This document shows positions 23,931 to 35,289 of a stretch of 64,000 bases of DNA, one piece after another (the stretch's first letter is position 1; each line of letters starts with the position of its first letter). The DNA comes from Dastarcus helophoroides (lineage: Eukaryota; Arthropoda; Insecta; Coleoptera; Bothrideridae): NCBI GenBank assembly GCA_028583605.1, contig CM053326.1:33636931-33700930 (forward strand), in the 5' to 3' direction. The notes beneath the pieces are model-generated. The model was not told where the DNA came from and did no database searches. It saw only the letters and a list, made by a program, of their open reading frames with translations. The translations under genes and the position numbers were made by a program.

Positions 23931-25630
23931 CCAAGGGCGTTCCTAAATGTCCCCTAAATTAATTTTTCCTGGCTAATTATTAAGGCAGGGCTATATCCAG
24001 GAAATTTTCCAAAGAAAAAGTCCAAAATTTATAATAACTACTCGAAATTTCGGTGAAACAGACGATATTTTGAGCTTAGAATTAAATTTTTTAAAAGTAT
24101 CAAAATTTTCAGAAACTATTATTTTAAGTTCAACACTTACAAAACTTAAAATAAGTATAATAAGAGATTAAATTGGAAATTTTGAGAAAAATATCGGCCA
24201 GATTAAAATTATAACAATTAATTTGCACTTATAATCAAAATTAAAAAAAAATATCAGTTTAGTGCCCACTTAACCGAAATTATGTGAAAAAAAATACAAA
24301 TTTCCGAATAATTGCGAGTTTGTAAGAAAATTAGAGTAGATATTTCGAAAATTATAATTTTTCATTCAAAGTTTCGACTCTTTTTTAAAAATTCAATTTT
24401 ATTTTAAACTTCGAGATGTTTTTTCCTTGGACTTAAAATTTTATACGAAATTTTTTATCGACAATGCAAGCTTGAACTTCAAAACATATTCTGTATACTT
24501 AAGAGTTTTTTTATGGAAATGAACAATAGAGTAGTACTTTCGAAGTTTTGAAGAAAATTTAAGAGCAAAGTCATTTTTAATATTTATAATTTCTCGTTTT
24601 TATTTTTCTAAAAATTGTAGGTTTAGATTTTGAATTTAGACTTGTTAAAATGTTTAGAATTAAATCGAAATTTCAATATTAACGTCGAAATTTTTTTGTT
24701 CTTTAAATCTATTTAAAATTCCAGACTAAAACTTAACGTAACGTCCATTGTTTTTGATTATCGAACTTGTTATCACTTGTTCTTGAAAATTGGAAATATT
24801 GAACCAAGAAATTCAAGATTTTATGTAGATATTTCGAAAAATAGCATTTTAAGGTTCTTTTTTTCTATGATTTTGCCGTGTTTTTTATCAAATAATAGCT
24901 TCTTTTAATGTTCAGGTTTAAACAGTATTTATTTTTCTGTTGATTGTTTACATTTTTTTAAATTCCTTATTTAATATTTGAAAGTTCGAGAAAGAAAGTC
25001 AAATAGTTCAATTGAAATTCGAAATTTCGAGTGATTTTGGCCTTTTTTTATAAAAAATATATTTTTTTTCTCGAAATTTGGACATTTCTTTTAAAATTCT
25101 AGTTTCACTCAATATTTGTACTTTTTTTTTTTAAATTTTGAGCTTGTAGTATTTGTTTTATAAATTTGATTTGTAATGTTTAAATATCCTTATAATGTTC
25201 TCGATTTTTCGTGTACAACTTGATTTTTCTAATGGATTTCTACATTCCAAAAAAGTCAAGCTCTAAGCAAAAAATTTTTTAAGCTTCTTTTTTGAAATTA
25301 AGGAAATAAATCTCAACGCAATACTATATACTTTTAAAATGTACTTATTAAAAATTTCTAATTTGTTCTGAAAAACGATCGGAATTTTGAAAACAAATTC
25401 TTCCATTCCACACGAATACGTTTTTTAATGTTTAAGCTTTTCATTTACGATTAAATTCAAAATTTTGAAAGTTTTCCTCAGAATTTTGACAGAGCTAGAA
25501 TTTAAAATGTCTAAAACAAATCAAATTGTGAAAAAAAGCTGAAATTTCCAATTTGAAGTCAAACTTCTAATAAAAAATTTAGAAATTTCAAGAAACACCT
25601 AAAGCCATTTTCCTTAATTTGTTTCTACAG
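23931..25630. other. AT-rich matrix, no gene
   Basis: No coding, RNA or terminal-repeat signals could be supported. Confidence 0.45.
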
Positions 25631-26435
25631 GTTGAACCAAATTTGATTTCCACTACAGGGATCTCGTAAACCATTATAGATACAAGGAAGCTTAAATGGG
25701 AAAAGTAGTGCAGAATTCAATGCCTAATATTATTCTGCTGAGAAAACAATTGAATTCGTCTTAATTTTATTTAGAAAAAATTGAAAATCGCCATTTTTAA
25801 AAATCAGCTGTGACTTGTTTATATGAGGTCCGATTGAAAAAACTCAACAACTGTAAGTGGTTGTTTTTTGAGGACTTTTCATTATGGTACATTATTTTTT
25901 TCTAAATTTAACCGTTTCCGAGAAATTCATGTCAACTCTGTTATTTCTTATAGATGCCAAATTGGATTTTATCATTTTCGAATTTAACATATTCTTCTGA
26001 TTAATTTGATGTATGTCATGTCGTACTTCATATGTGGCAAAGTGAGTTAAATGAAATTAAACTAAAATATGCCAAATTCGAAAATGATAAAATCCAATTT
26101 GTCGTCCATAAGAAATAATGAAGTTGACATAATTTTCTTGGAAACAGTTAAATTTAGAAAAAATTAACTTACACCAATGAAAAAGCTTCAAAAACAAATA
26201 GTTGCAGTTTTTCAATTTTTTCAATCGGACTTCAAATAAACAAGTTACAGCACTGATTTTTAAAAACGGCGATTTTCAGTTTTTTCTAAATAAAATCAAG
26301 ATCAATTGGAATTCTATAGTTTTTTCAGCGGAATAATATTGGGCATTAAATTATGCACTACTTTTTCTATTTAGGCTTCCTCGTATCTCTAATGGTTTAC
26401 AAGATCCCTGTAGTGGAAATCAAATTTGGTTCAAT
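25631..26435. mobile_element. Fold-back element, arms of about 370 bp
   Basis: The left arm starts TTGAACCAAATTTGATTTCC and the right arm ends with its complement (GGAAATCAAATTTGGTTCAA). Both carry GGGATC(T)CGTAAACCATT, GAATAATATT, AATCGCC, TCCGATTGAAAAA and CAAATTGGATTTTATCATTT in mirrored order. The spacer of about 70 bases (25990-26060) is unique. No ORF. A clear target duplication was not found, so the superfamily is open. Confidence 0.85.
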
Positions 26436-27000
26436 ATGTATATTCATTTCGTTTTATATATTTTTTTTTTCAAATTTTGTGATTCTGTATTTAATTTTTC
26501 TTGAAAGTAAAACTATCTTTATTATGAAACTTTGTAGAAATTATAAATCAACCTTTTTAACCCTTAGTGTGTGAAATTCTTCAATATTCATAACCATAAT
26601 TATTAAACGATGCTGAAAAGCGAAACCAGGTCCAGTCAGAGCAAATATTTATATAAACATCATGGAATTTTTGATATCTCTTGTAGTATTTATTGTTAAT
26701 AGAGTTTAATAGTTATAAAAATTGTTATTCGTTTTTTTTGCTTTTTTTCAACTCTAAACCCAAGACTGTGACCCCGATCTGGATATTTTAGCTTTAGTCT
26801 CAAAATTTCGACAATAACCTTTAAACTATCTTGATTATAATCACGAAAAAAGTCTAAATATGGAAAAAAGTTGAAATACATCGATTAAAAAAGAAGGAAA
26901 ATTTGAAACAAAGCATAAAAAAATCTCGAAATTTAGAAAAAAGTCCATCTCAAGAAAAACTTGATAGAGTATTTTAATATTTTAGAAAATTAATATAGAA
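26436..27000. other. AT-rich DNA, nothing recognised
   Basis: No feature supported. Confidence 0.45.
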
Positions 27001-27093
27001 ATTAAAATACAAATCTTGTCCCCTGAAACCAAGAAAGGGGACAAAATTTGTATTTCAATTTTTGAAGATAACCAAGGACCATTCCGTTGCACC
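27001..27093. mobile_element. PLE1 palindrome with deleted centre
   Basis: The left arm (AATACAAATCTTGTCCCCTG, AAACCAAGAAAG) is fused directly to the right arm (GGGGACAAAATTTGTATTTC) ending CCATTCCGTTGCACCA. The ribozyme segments are gone, leaving a short hairpin. Confidence 0.8.
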
Positions 27094-27435
27094 AGAATTA
27101 AAATAGTCTCGAATAAAGTTGGAACTTGTAGAAAAATAGATTTCAACCTAAAAAAAATTATGAGTTCGTTTTTGAAATTTTAGTTGCGATCAAGAATTGC
27201 GATAAAAAATTTCGATTCAAGAATTTTGAACTTACAAGAAGCTGGTTCAATGTAAAGGAAAAAGAACCGAAATTTCGAATTTAAATTGAAAGACAAGGAG
27301 GAACTTCAAATTATAGATGAAAAGTAATTTCGAGGAAAATACCTTAAACAAATTCTGTCGGTTTTTTTTGGCCTCAACTTTTCTCTTTCAGTTTTAAAGT
27401 GAATTTTCAAGTTTATTCGAAAAAGAAAAGGTTGA

Positions 27436-27650
27436 AACTTGAAACTTGAATTTTTTCTCGAAATTTCAACTTTATCTTAAAACTTTTCAATTCTGCATTA
27501 AAAAAAAAATAAGGATACAATTGCAAACAGTGATCGAGATTTAGAAACTTGAATTTAATCTCGAAATTTCAACTTTATCTTAAAACTTTTCAATTCTGCT
27601 TTTAAAAAAAAGAAGGATAAAATTGCAAGAAGTGATCGAGATTTAGATCT
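27436..27650. repeat. Tandem duplication, about 107-bp unit
   Basis: Two copies of ACTTGAATTT...TCTCGAAATTTCAAC, ATCTTAAAACTTTTCAATTC and GTGATCGAGATTTAGA lie head to tail with few differences. Confidence 0.85.
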
Positions 27651-28483
27651 TAAAAATCAAAATTATGAGTTTAAAGTTTATCGTTTCGAATTTAAGATCG
27701 AAATTAAAATTATAAAAGGTTTCAGGAGAAAGTCAGTTTTGAGAGGAACTGAATGAACACTTTCAGAATGTCAAGTTTCCAAATTTTTCGACTTTTTCCT
27801 TCCCTCTTTGGACTTTAGTACTTGAAGTGTTCGCTATTTAACATCAGAAATACGAGAAAAAAATCTCAAATAAATATTGACATTTAAAGCTTTTTTTCGA
27901 TATTTCCTTTTCCACCAAATTCAGAACTTATTTTTTTAAATTCTGAAATCTAACACCTTATTTTCAGATATCAAATTTTCTTTTTTCTAAAATTTCGACT
28001 TTCTTAACATCCCAGTGTTAATTTGACATTCTTATTTCTTCTTTTAATTACGACTTTTATTGAATTTTGTGTCTCGGAATTTTGAGAAAAGTTGAAATCT
28101 CTCTTTGAATATATGTATCTTTTAGTTAGTTAGTTTTTTGCAGGACACTTGTTCTGACGCATGAACGTAGGCAGGACGTGCTTCAGAAGCAGGCAACATT
28201 CATGCTGAAAAATTTATGGAAATAAAGACGTATTTGCAAGGAATCTCCCGCCTGATATGTATCGAAAACTCCTAAAATATTTCTCTCGAGATTTTTCCTT
28301 TTATTTGAATTTTGACATAATCCTCAAATGAAAAAAAGATTTATAAGAAATACTTTTCTTGAATTGTTGCTTGTTTTATTGACTTCATTTAAAGAAAATA
28401 GATGAATTTTGCGAAATGAGTCAAAATTTCTAGCGGTTTTTACATTTTCTTGTAATTTCTGACATGAACTTGAAATTTAGTAA
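27651..28483. other. AT-rich DNA with a short GC-richer patch
   Basis: About 28140-28260 (GACGCATGAACGTAGGCAGG, CTTCAGAAGCAGGC) departs from the matrix texture but has no recognisable identity. Confidence 0.4.
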
Positions 28484-28592
28484 TTGAAATACAAAAATTG
28501 TCCCCTGAAACCAAGAAAGATTAAAAAAACACAACAAAGGTTGCTCTAACGCGTTTCGACAGCCAAGCTATCATCTTCAGAGAGATACTGAA
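28484..28592 (-). mobile_element. PLE1 3'-end fragment
   Basis: Minus-oriented tail and ribozyme only (ATTGAAATACAAAAATTGTC through CTTCAGAGAGATACTG). The terminal GATAACCAAGGACC segment is absent. Confidence 0.8.
28541..28586 (-). ncRNA. Hammerhead ribozyme, PLE1 type
   Basis: Minus strand: CTCT, CTGAAGA, T, stem II GATAGC/GCTGTC (six pairs including one T-G), GAAA, ACGCGT, T, AGAG. The core is intact. Confidence 0.68.
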
Positions 28593-29269
28593 ATGTAGTG
28601 AAAAAAGTTGAAACCCAAAAGTATTTTTTATTACAATTTTAATTTAATTTTGAGACAATAAACCCATTTTAAGAAAAATAAAGACGACATTTTTTAAAAA
28701 AGAAAGAACTTGACGAAGATCCATATTTTCAGAAATATTATTCTCACGATTTTATCTTTAGTTTTTTATCTGTAAATTTTGGCCTAACCTTAAACTTTCG
28801 TGTAAAATGTTGAAATAGGGAGTAAACATTTCTAAAAATATTTTTTTCGGGATTTTTACCCGTTTATTTTTAAATTCTGACCTTGAAACCTTGAAATTTT
28901 ATAAAAGAATGTTAAAATGTCCCAAAAAGTACTTTCTGTTAGAATGCTGACTTCATTTTGAAGAAAAATACGAAAATTTTAAAAAAATATTAATTTGAGG
29001 AAAAGCCCAAATTTCTAGATTAATTTTTTTCATGTTTGTTACTTTTTAATTAAATTTTGATGTAACTAAAATTTCAAGGAAAAAGCTGAATTTTTCCAAA
29101 AAAAAAATGTTTTTATTACAATTTCTGAATAATTTTGAGTAAATAAACAGATTTCCAGAAACATAAAATATCGAAGTGTGAGATAAAAGTTGTAATTTTT
29201 AGAAAAAACACACTTTTGAGAAAAATGAAGTTATCTGTAAAAAATGAAATTATGAAAAAAATAGAACCT
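28593..29269. other. A-rich matrix
   Basis: No feature supported. Confidence 0.45.
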
Positions 29270-29354
29270 TATGATAGCGAAGGCTTCCACGACCAGAGTC
29301 AGTACAGGATATACTTCTTCCGGGATTGGACCTTGTCAATGAATTACTGAAAGT

Positions 29355-29397
29355 GTTCGACGTTTCGCCCACCATCGTAGGGGGCTTCGTCAGGAAC
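29355..29397 (-). ncRNA. Hammerhead ribozyme, PLE2 type
   Basis: Minus strand: stem I TGTTC, core CTGACGA (N7 = C), one extra A, stem II GCCC/GGGC, GAAA, minimal palindromic stem III ACGT, C at the cleavage position, GAACA closing stem I (5 pairs). All invariant positions are present. Confidence 0.68.
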
Positions 29398-29612
29398 AAA
29401 AAAATAATAAATGAAAAATAAAATACAAGGAAATATACAAAAATGAAAAAGCCAATTTCAAAACATCAGAGCACGGTAACTCAGTATGTCCACCATACCA
29501 GAGGCGAAACTCTTCTGAATTAAAAATTGGTACAAAGGATAAGAAAGTTTAGATACAAGAGCACGGTAACTCAGTATGTCCACCATACCAGAGGCGAAAC
29601 TCTTTAGAAGTT

Positions 29613-29655
29613 GTTCCTGAAGAAGCCCCCTTCGTTGGCGGGCGAAACGTCGAAC
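29613..29655 (+). ncRNA. Hammerhead ribozyme, PLE2 type
   Basis: Plus strand: TGTTC, CTGAAGA (29617-29623), A, stem II GCCC...GGGC with a TTCGTT-containing loop, GAAA, ACGT, C, GAACA. The core is intact and is the mirror partner of the copy at 29355-29397. Confidence 0.7.
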
Positions 29656-29722
29656 ACTTTCAGTAGTTCATTGACACGGTTCAATCCCGAAAGAAGTATA
29701 TCCTGTGAAGTAGAACCTACTG

Positions 29723-30179
29723 AAGAAAGTTGAATTTGAATATATTGAAATTTAGAGAACAAAACAGATTTAAAAATTTGATATTTAAAAAATAAAATCA
29801 TAAAATTGAGAAAAAAGAAACAAATTTTAAACATTGAAGCCTTCGAAAAGCTTTCAAAAAAGTTGAACTTCAACAAAAGTCGAAATTTCTTAAGAAGAAA
29901 AAAGCCAAATTTCGATAAAATATCGAAAAAAAAATCCAATTTTCTAACGAAAGACAGGTTTTAAGAATATAGATTGAATTTTGAAGAGAAGAAGCTTGAA
30001 GTTTCAAAAACAAAACTAATTAAAATACCCTCGAAATTTTCAGATAATTGGTAAAAAAATCGGAAGAAAACACGAACTTTAAAAATTAAGACAGTGGTTC
30101 GAATAGAGAGCAAGTCAGCTTTTTAGAACAGCTGTAAATAAAATAATGATAGTCAACATGATTGCTAACATCCGTTAAA
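29723..30179. other. A-rich matrix
   Basis: No feature supported. Confidence 0.45.
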
Positions 30180-30685
30180 CGGATATAGTACGCCAAGAAG
30201 ACGAAGAAGAGATATTCAGATTTACGAACATATGCTTAACACCATTGGCGATCAATGTTCCTTGTATGCGATCGTGCAAAATTAGATTGCAAGCTTTAAA
30301 ACAGGTAAATAGCACAATGGGTCCGAAAAGAGTGTCCTAAGTGCTGGCTTAAACTTTTGGCAACCCACAACGAATCCAGAATTCAGAAAAAAGCTAAAAT
30401 TTCCATTGAATATGAAGAGCAATCGTCCCTCCTTGAAAATATCGAAGCAGTTAATAACACAATTTTATCAGATAGTAAAATTGTACTAAAACGTATATCT
30501 GAGCTTCTGAATATTTCATCCGAAGGGGCCAATAATACTGTTCACGTCGATTTGGATATGAGAACATTTTCTGCAAAATAGGTTACAAAATGTCTGAATG
30601 TTGACTAGAAGCGTGCAAGGGTAGAAGCATTGCGTTTATGTGTGCTCGGTTTGAAAAAGATATAGATTTTTATATCGTGTTGTTA
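30180..30685 (+). pseudogene. Mariner-family transposase remnant, N-terminal half
   Basis: Plus strand, shifted frames: CSLYAIVQN followed by a short W/F-K-TGK segment (DNA-binding region), an intervening KISELLNISSEGANNTVH-type segment, and VTKCLNVD, KRARVEALRL and KKIDFLYRVVT-like pieces that correspond to the part of mariner transposases just before the first catalytic Asp. Stops break every frame. The C-terminal half is absent; a LINE tail begins immediately after. Confidence 0.6.
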
Positions 30686-31378
30686 CTGTTTTTTTTATGT
30701 TTAATCCACTAGCAAAGGATAACACTATTACGCTTTCAAAGCACCGCTGGTAGGATGCGGAAACAAGGATAGATGGCGATGAACTGCCTTCTCAAACGAG
30801 GATATGGTTGTAATTTTTGGGGAAAATTCCGTTTGATAAAGAGTTCCATAGCTTGGAAGTTTTATAGAAAAAAGAGTCTCAGTAGATAGAAGTCCTCACT
30901 GTGTCAAGGTGGACCGCACAGGGCTTTACTGGCTCCGACTGTCTTGTATGCTTCGAAAATCTTGCCCTTGAGGGGATCAATCCTATTAGTCCCATGAGCA
31001 TCTCCCATGAAAGTACTTGTGGAAAAGAGATCAATCACCAATTATCCGCCTGTGCTCTAGTGTTTCGAGAGAATCGGACAAACTCTCGTCATTAATTAGG
31101 CGAATCGCTTTTCTTTGAATTGAACCCAAAAGAGTTTGGGGTTGAACTCCAAACATGTGTTGGCTTAACTTGAGCTTTGTATGGTGGAGTATCTGATGCG
31201 ATTTGAAGTACTTTTAGCTCTAAAAAGAAAGCCTAGCTTCTAAAAGGCTGTTTTGGCAATGGCGCCCACATGATCGTCCCAAGAGAAGTTCGTGCTCGCA
31301 TTCACTCCTAAGATAGATAGATTAAATTCCATTGCGAGGATTTTACCATCCTTGAGTATGTTTGTTGCATTATCCCTT

Positions 31379-31627
31379 AAAAAATTGAAATACAAATCTT
31401 GTCCCTTGAAACCAAGAAAGATTAAAAGACACAACAGAGGTTGCTCTAACGCGTTTCGATAGCCAAGCTAAGCTATCATCTTCAGAGAGATGCTGTATCT
31501 CTCTGCAGATGATACCTTGGCTATCAAAATGCGATGTTTTTTAATCTTTCTTGGTTTCAGGGAACAAGATTTGTATTTCAATTTTTGAAGATAACCAAAG
31601 ACCAGCCCGTTCCACCAAAAAAAAAAT
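31379..31627. mobile_element. PLE1 3'-end element, palindromic, with 11-bp target duplication
   Basis: A 249-bp palindromic element is flanked by exact copies of CATTATCCCTT (31368-31378 and 31628-31638), inside the LINE at 30688-31960. The left arm starts AAAAATTGAAATACAAATC and the right arm ends GTTCCACCAAAA plus an A-run. The duplication shows that the palindromic form moved as one unit. The minus-strand ribozyme is intact; the plus-strand one is not (CTGCAGA, AAAA for GAAA). Confidence 0.92.
31440..31491 (-). ncRNA. Hammerhead ribozyme, PLE1 type, enlarged stem II loop
   Basis: Minus strand: CTCT, CTGAAGA, T, stem II GATAGC/GCTATC with an AGCTT-type duplication enlarging the loop, GAAA, ACGCGT, T, AGAG. 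Confidence 0.65.
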
Positions 31628-32094
31628 CATTATCCCTTGATGTTTTCTTAGAGAAAACCGCGGCCTGAGTTTTTGAGGCATTAAAGTCGACTAGATTTTT
31701 CTAACCCCATTCCAGAATGATTTCGAGGTCCCAATTAATCATCTCTATCTGCTGTTCCCTTAATTGATCTGAAGCAGCGACAGATAATGGTTTGTCGTAG
31801 AAAACCAGGCTACTATCATCTGCGTAACTATATCTCGAATTGGAAGTTGAAGCTAAGAGATCGTTTATGTGTAGATGAAACTTAAGTACACTTATAAGAC
31901 CCAGATACAAAGCAAGAATCGATGAAATGGATCTCCACGCCCTAAAAAGCTTCGTGTTCAAAAGATATGCTGAGAAAGTTCTTGCTTTAATGTTTTGGGA
32001 TTCGCATCATAATTGCTTATCTAGTTAAGGGTATAATAATAACAAAATATTACTATTGGGGGTTACTGACCACTGTAAGAGAAAAAAATTAAGG

Positions 32095-32310
32095 AATAAT
32101 GGCGTGGAAAGATGCCCAAAGCTGTTTCGCTTTTGCAAGACAAATCCTTTACATACATGTTGCATGTTGTCCTGCAACCAATTGTGAATTGGAATTCTAC
32201 TTACAGAGACACTTTCCTTATTTACCAGATCTGGCTCCGTTCGACTATCATCTTTTTATTCTTCATGATGAACTCTGTCTTATTGGTCGGAAATATTATG
32301 TTTATTAATT
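32095..32310 (+). pseudogene. Mariner-like transposase remnant, C-terminal part
   Basis: The frame contains FPYLPDLAPFDYHLFILHDEL, matching the third-Asp region of mariner transposases (consensus PYSPDLAPxDxxLF with S changed to L). Only about 60 codons are recognisable. Confidence 0.55.
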
Positions 32311-32547
32311 TCAACATTTCTGGGATCCAGTTTGGAGATATTTAAATTTTTAATAATATAGTTGACAATATTCTTTTTCCTCAACAACAAAAGCTAAAAC
32401 TTTTTTTTTTGTGAAAAATCCAGCGGCATTGCAGTTTCAGCGTAATAAATGTATTAAATTAAGAGAAGGATATGTTGAATAATTGAATACATTGACTTTC
32501 AAATTGTGTTTGTCTCTATAGTAGTCAAAGAACTTTTCAATAACTTA

Positions 32548-32777
32548 CGGTGTGTTTACACTAGACACTTTATTCCATACATTTCTCTCTGAGATAAGTG
32601 TCAACTATCCTGAGAGAAGCTAAAATGTATCAAGTGTCGACTATCCTGAGAGAAGCTCTCTGAGACTCCCAGCTGTGTAAATAATTCTTGGATAGCTTCT
32701 CTCAGGATAGTTGACACTTAATATATTTTATGTTAGAGAGAAATATACGGGATAAAGTGTCTATTGTAAACGCACCC
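32548..32777. mobile_element. MITE, 230 bp, TTA-flanked
   Basis: The ends are CGGTGTGTTTACACTAGACA and the complement of GGGTGCGTTTACAATAGACA, an imperfect terminal inverted repeat of about 27 bp continuing through CTTTAT(T/C)CC. Flanking TTA occurs on both sides (32545-32547 and 32778-32780). Internal inverted copies of GTGTCAACTATCCTGAGAGA extend the fold-back. A 3-bp TTA duplication suggests the PIF/Harbinger superfamily; that assignment is inference. Confidence 0.75.
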
Positions 32778-32780
32778 TTA

Positions 32781-33828
32781 GAAGTTTTGTTATGGGGTTC
32801 ATATCTAAACAAACCAATCTCTTTGACGTGAAACTTTACATAAACAAACCAAAACGATCTCTTTCAATTTAAATTCTGCAAACTATTTGTAACTAAGATA
32901 GTTGATTAGATAAAGTTGTATTTCTGTTATGTAATTTTTAAGTAGTATTTTAGACCGTTTTGTGTTATTATGTTCTTATAATGCAATCTTCATACTGCGG
33001 AAAATAGCCGAGAAAAGTATTGAACACAACAAATAGGGAATTCGATCCTGATCCTTATTTCTAATCCTGGGATTGCGGGATTATGTTTAGTCAATCCCGA
33101 GATCCTGGGATTATTTCGGTATTGAGAGTTACGAATAAAAGAGAAGAACATTTTAAAGAAGTCAATCAAAATTTAGACATAAATCAATGCATTTTCCTCT
33201 TTTCTAACTAATCAAAGTGTCGGACTAACCAGACTTAAAATCATTCACTCTTTATGTTAAAGATATTCTCTTTTAACAACTCTTTAAACTTTCATAAATT
33301 AAAAAAAAAAGCTTTGTGTATCTAACTATGGAAGTAAACTTTGAAAATTAACAAAATTCCTTCTTAACATAAATCGATGACTTTCATGTAACATCCTAGT
33401 CACTAAAAAGAGGCAAAACGTATTTAAGAATAATATTAACTACCCATATTTCTATTAAAAATAAAAAAAAAAAAATAAAATTAAGTATATAGGAATATTC
33501 TGATTCGAATTACGAAAATATGATCTGAGAAATAAAAACTAAACTTTTTAGTTCAGAATAAAAAAAAATTTTATTTCAAACATACATAGCATCCTCGGTG
33601 GGTTAATTTATGGTACTTGATTGGAATAAAACTGTATTTTATATTAAGAAAAATAAGCAAACAATTTTATTGAGAGCACTGGCACTGAGTTTTCGCTATG
33701 TGCAGTCGATTTTACATTTTTTTTAAATGATGTCAATCCCGAAAATTCTGGGATCAGAGAAATTTAATCTCGCAAATTTTGGGACTGAAAAGTGGTCGAT
33801 ATCCCGGGATCCCGGCATTAAATCCACT
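32781..33828. other. AT-rich DNA with GGGAT-rich patches
   Basis: Two patches, 33035-33125 and 33735-33830, are rich in GGGATT/AATCCC words (CCCGGGATCCCGG at about 33803). They may be ends of another DNA element, but no matching terminal repeat or target duplication was found. The 600 bases between them have no recognisable content. Confidence 0.4.
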
Positions 33829-34862
33829 AATAATAAACCAGCTTTTATGTGCTTTGTGGATTTTACGCAAGCCATTGGCAGAGTAAGACTCACAGATGTC
33901 CTCACGCTACTAAAAAAAGAGAAATAGACAATAAAATAATAGCTATCATCAAATAGCTGAATACGAAGAGCATAACGACAATAAAGGTAGGTAATGAAAT
34001 GACGCATAAAATACCAGTCGCAGATGGAATAAGACAGGGAGACAGCCTTAGCCCAACTCTTTTTAATTTAATTATGGACGCGATAATCCGCGAGATACAA
34101 ACAATCTGTAAAGGATACCGAATGGGTAAGGAAGCTATTAAGGTAGTTAGCTATGCCGACGACGTCGACCTGATATCAGAGGAAGAAGATGACCTACAAA
34201 GAATGTTATATAAAATGGAACAAGTGGCACATGATCATATCTGTGCCGAAGACCTTCTCTAAGGAACCTAGACGCTGCAAACTTGCTATCTATAACTAAA
34301 GTGTAGAACAAGTAATTAAGTTTAAATACTTGTGAGTAAACAACCAGCAACCAGAAATATAAAAGAGGAAGTGAAAGATCAAGTGACGAAAGCAACCTTA
34401 ATATCAGGATTTCTACAAGATATTTGGAGGAACAAATACATCTCCATTAAGGTTAACATTAAAATTTATAAAACATGCGTAAGACCAGTTGCAGCAGAGG
34501 CTAGAGCGGAATCGACCGCTACTAAACGCCTTCTAAGAATATTCGAAATGAGAACTCTTCGAGCAATTGCGGGTCATACACTACAAGATAGGAAACCTAA
34601 CGACGAAATAAGACAGGCATGCCAAATACAGAATGTGATGAGATGGATAAAAAAAAGAGAGTGGAGGGACCACGTCGACAGAATGACAACCGAAAGATTA
34701 CCTAAGATCGCTTAAACCCAAAAACCAAACACTTCAAGACCACCAGCGACCCAAAGCGATGGTATGAGAGCTGGACGTTCGCATCACAGGAACAAGAATA
34801 ACAGACGGAATAACAGAAGCTACGAAAAGAACAGGACATTCGTCCCAACCTAAGAAGAAGAA
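33829..34862 (+). pseudogene. Non-LTR retrotransposon RT remnant, second family
   Basis: Plus strand, shifted frames: AFMCFVDFTQAIGRV (motif A; the usual FxDFxKAFD is decayed), GIRQGDSLSPTLFNLIMDAI, VSYADDVDLISEEEDDLQR (catalytic YADD intact), and C-terminal phrases KIYKTCVRPV, KRLLRIFEMRTLRAIAG and EWRDHVDRMTTERLPKIA. This C-terminal pattern is widespread among insect LINE remnants and differs from the jockey-like families here. Deletions remove the N-terminal and middle parts. Confidence 0.82.
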
Positions 34863-34987
34863 GATAATCCTTATTAAAGAAGATATGTTAGTTGACTACT
34901 GATGAACTAATGCATGATCTGAATTTCTGGACAGCACAGGCAAACGAGCAACGCCTATATCAAAAGTGTTTTCAAAATTGAGTCCTT

Positions 34988-35276
34988 TTTGGTGGAATGG
35001 ACTGGTCCTTGGTTATCTTTAAAGATTGAAATACAGAACTTGTCCCCTGAAACTAATAAAGATTAAAAAACATAACAAAGGTTGCTCTAACGCGTTTCGA
35101 TAGTCAAGCTATCATCTTCAGAGTATCTCTCTGAAGATGATAGCTTGGCTTCGTTGCTCTAACGCGTTTTGATAGCCAAGCTATTATCTTTAGAGAGTGT
35201 TTTTAATCTTTCTTGGTTTCAGGGGACAAGATTCGTATTTCAATTTTTGAAGATAACCAAGGATCAGTCCGTTCCA
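34988..35276. mobile_element. PLE1 3'-end element, complex rearranged copy
   Basis: The minus-oriented arm starts GGTGGAATGGACTGGTCCTT, then come a minus ribozyme, a truncated plus ribozyme, a second decayed minus ribozyme segment, and the plus-oriented tail ending CAGTCCGTTCCACAAAAA. Three ribozyme segments in one element suggest template switching. Confidence 0.85.
35081..35125 (-). ncRNA. Hammerhead ribozyme, PLE1 type
   Basis: Minus strand: core CTGAAGA, T, stem II GATAGC/ACTATC (one C-A mismatch next to the loop), GAAA, ACGCGT, T, AGAG. Confidence 0.62.
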
Positions 35277-35289
35277 CAAAAAAAAAAAA

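Larger units (their letters stand above)
29270..29722. mobile_element. PLE2 terminal repeats in inverted arrangement
   Basis: Left half minus-oriented: CTTATGATAGCGAAGGCTTC, AGGATATACTTCTTCCGGG, GTGTTCGACGTTTCGCCC. Right half plus-oriented: GGGCGAAACGTCGAACACTT, then AAAGAAGTATATCCTGT. Between them the 46-base segment AGAGCACGGTAACTCAGTAT...CGAAACTCT occurs twice in direct orientation (about 29469 and 29558). The same sequences flank the RT/GIY-YIG regions at 53.6-58.8 kb, so this is a PLE2 insertion reduced to its ends. Confidence 0.8.
30688..31960 (-). pseudogene. Jockey-like non-LTR retrotransposon, 3' part, interrupted by PLE1
   Basis: Minus strand: FHLHINDLLASTSNSRY, then SYADDSSLVFY (catalytic YADD), and after the PLE1 insertion AMEFNLSILGVNASTNFSWD and HVGAIAKTAF, the usual post-catalytic LGV...H motif order. 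The 3' UTR runs to 30690 and ends in a poly(A) (T-run on plus at 30688-30699). Frames are broken in several places even without the insertion. The same 3' end occurs alone at 1290-1378 and 61268-61336. The RT resembles the copies at 12.2 and 38.9 kb. Confidence 0.8.

Noticed and set aside
33035..33830. A DNA transposon bounded by the GGGATCC-rich patches
   Set aside because: The patches do not form a clean inverted repeat with each other and no target duplication is visible; kept only as a description.
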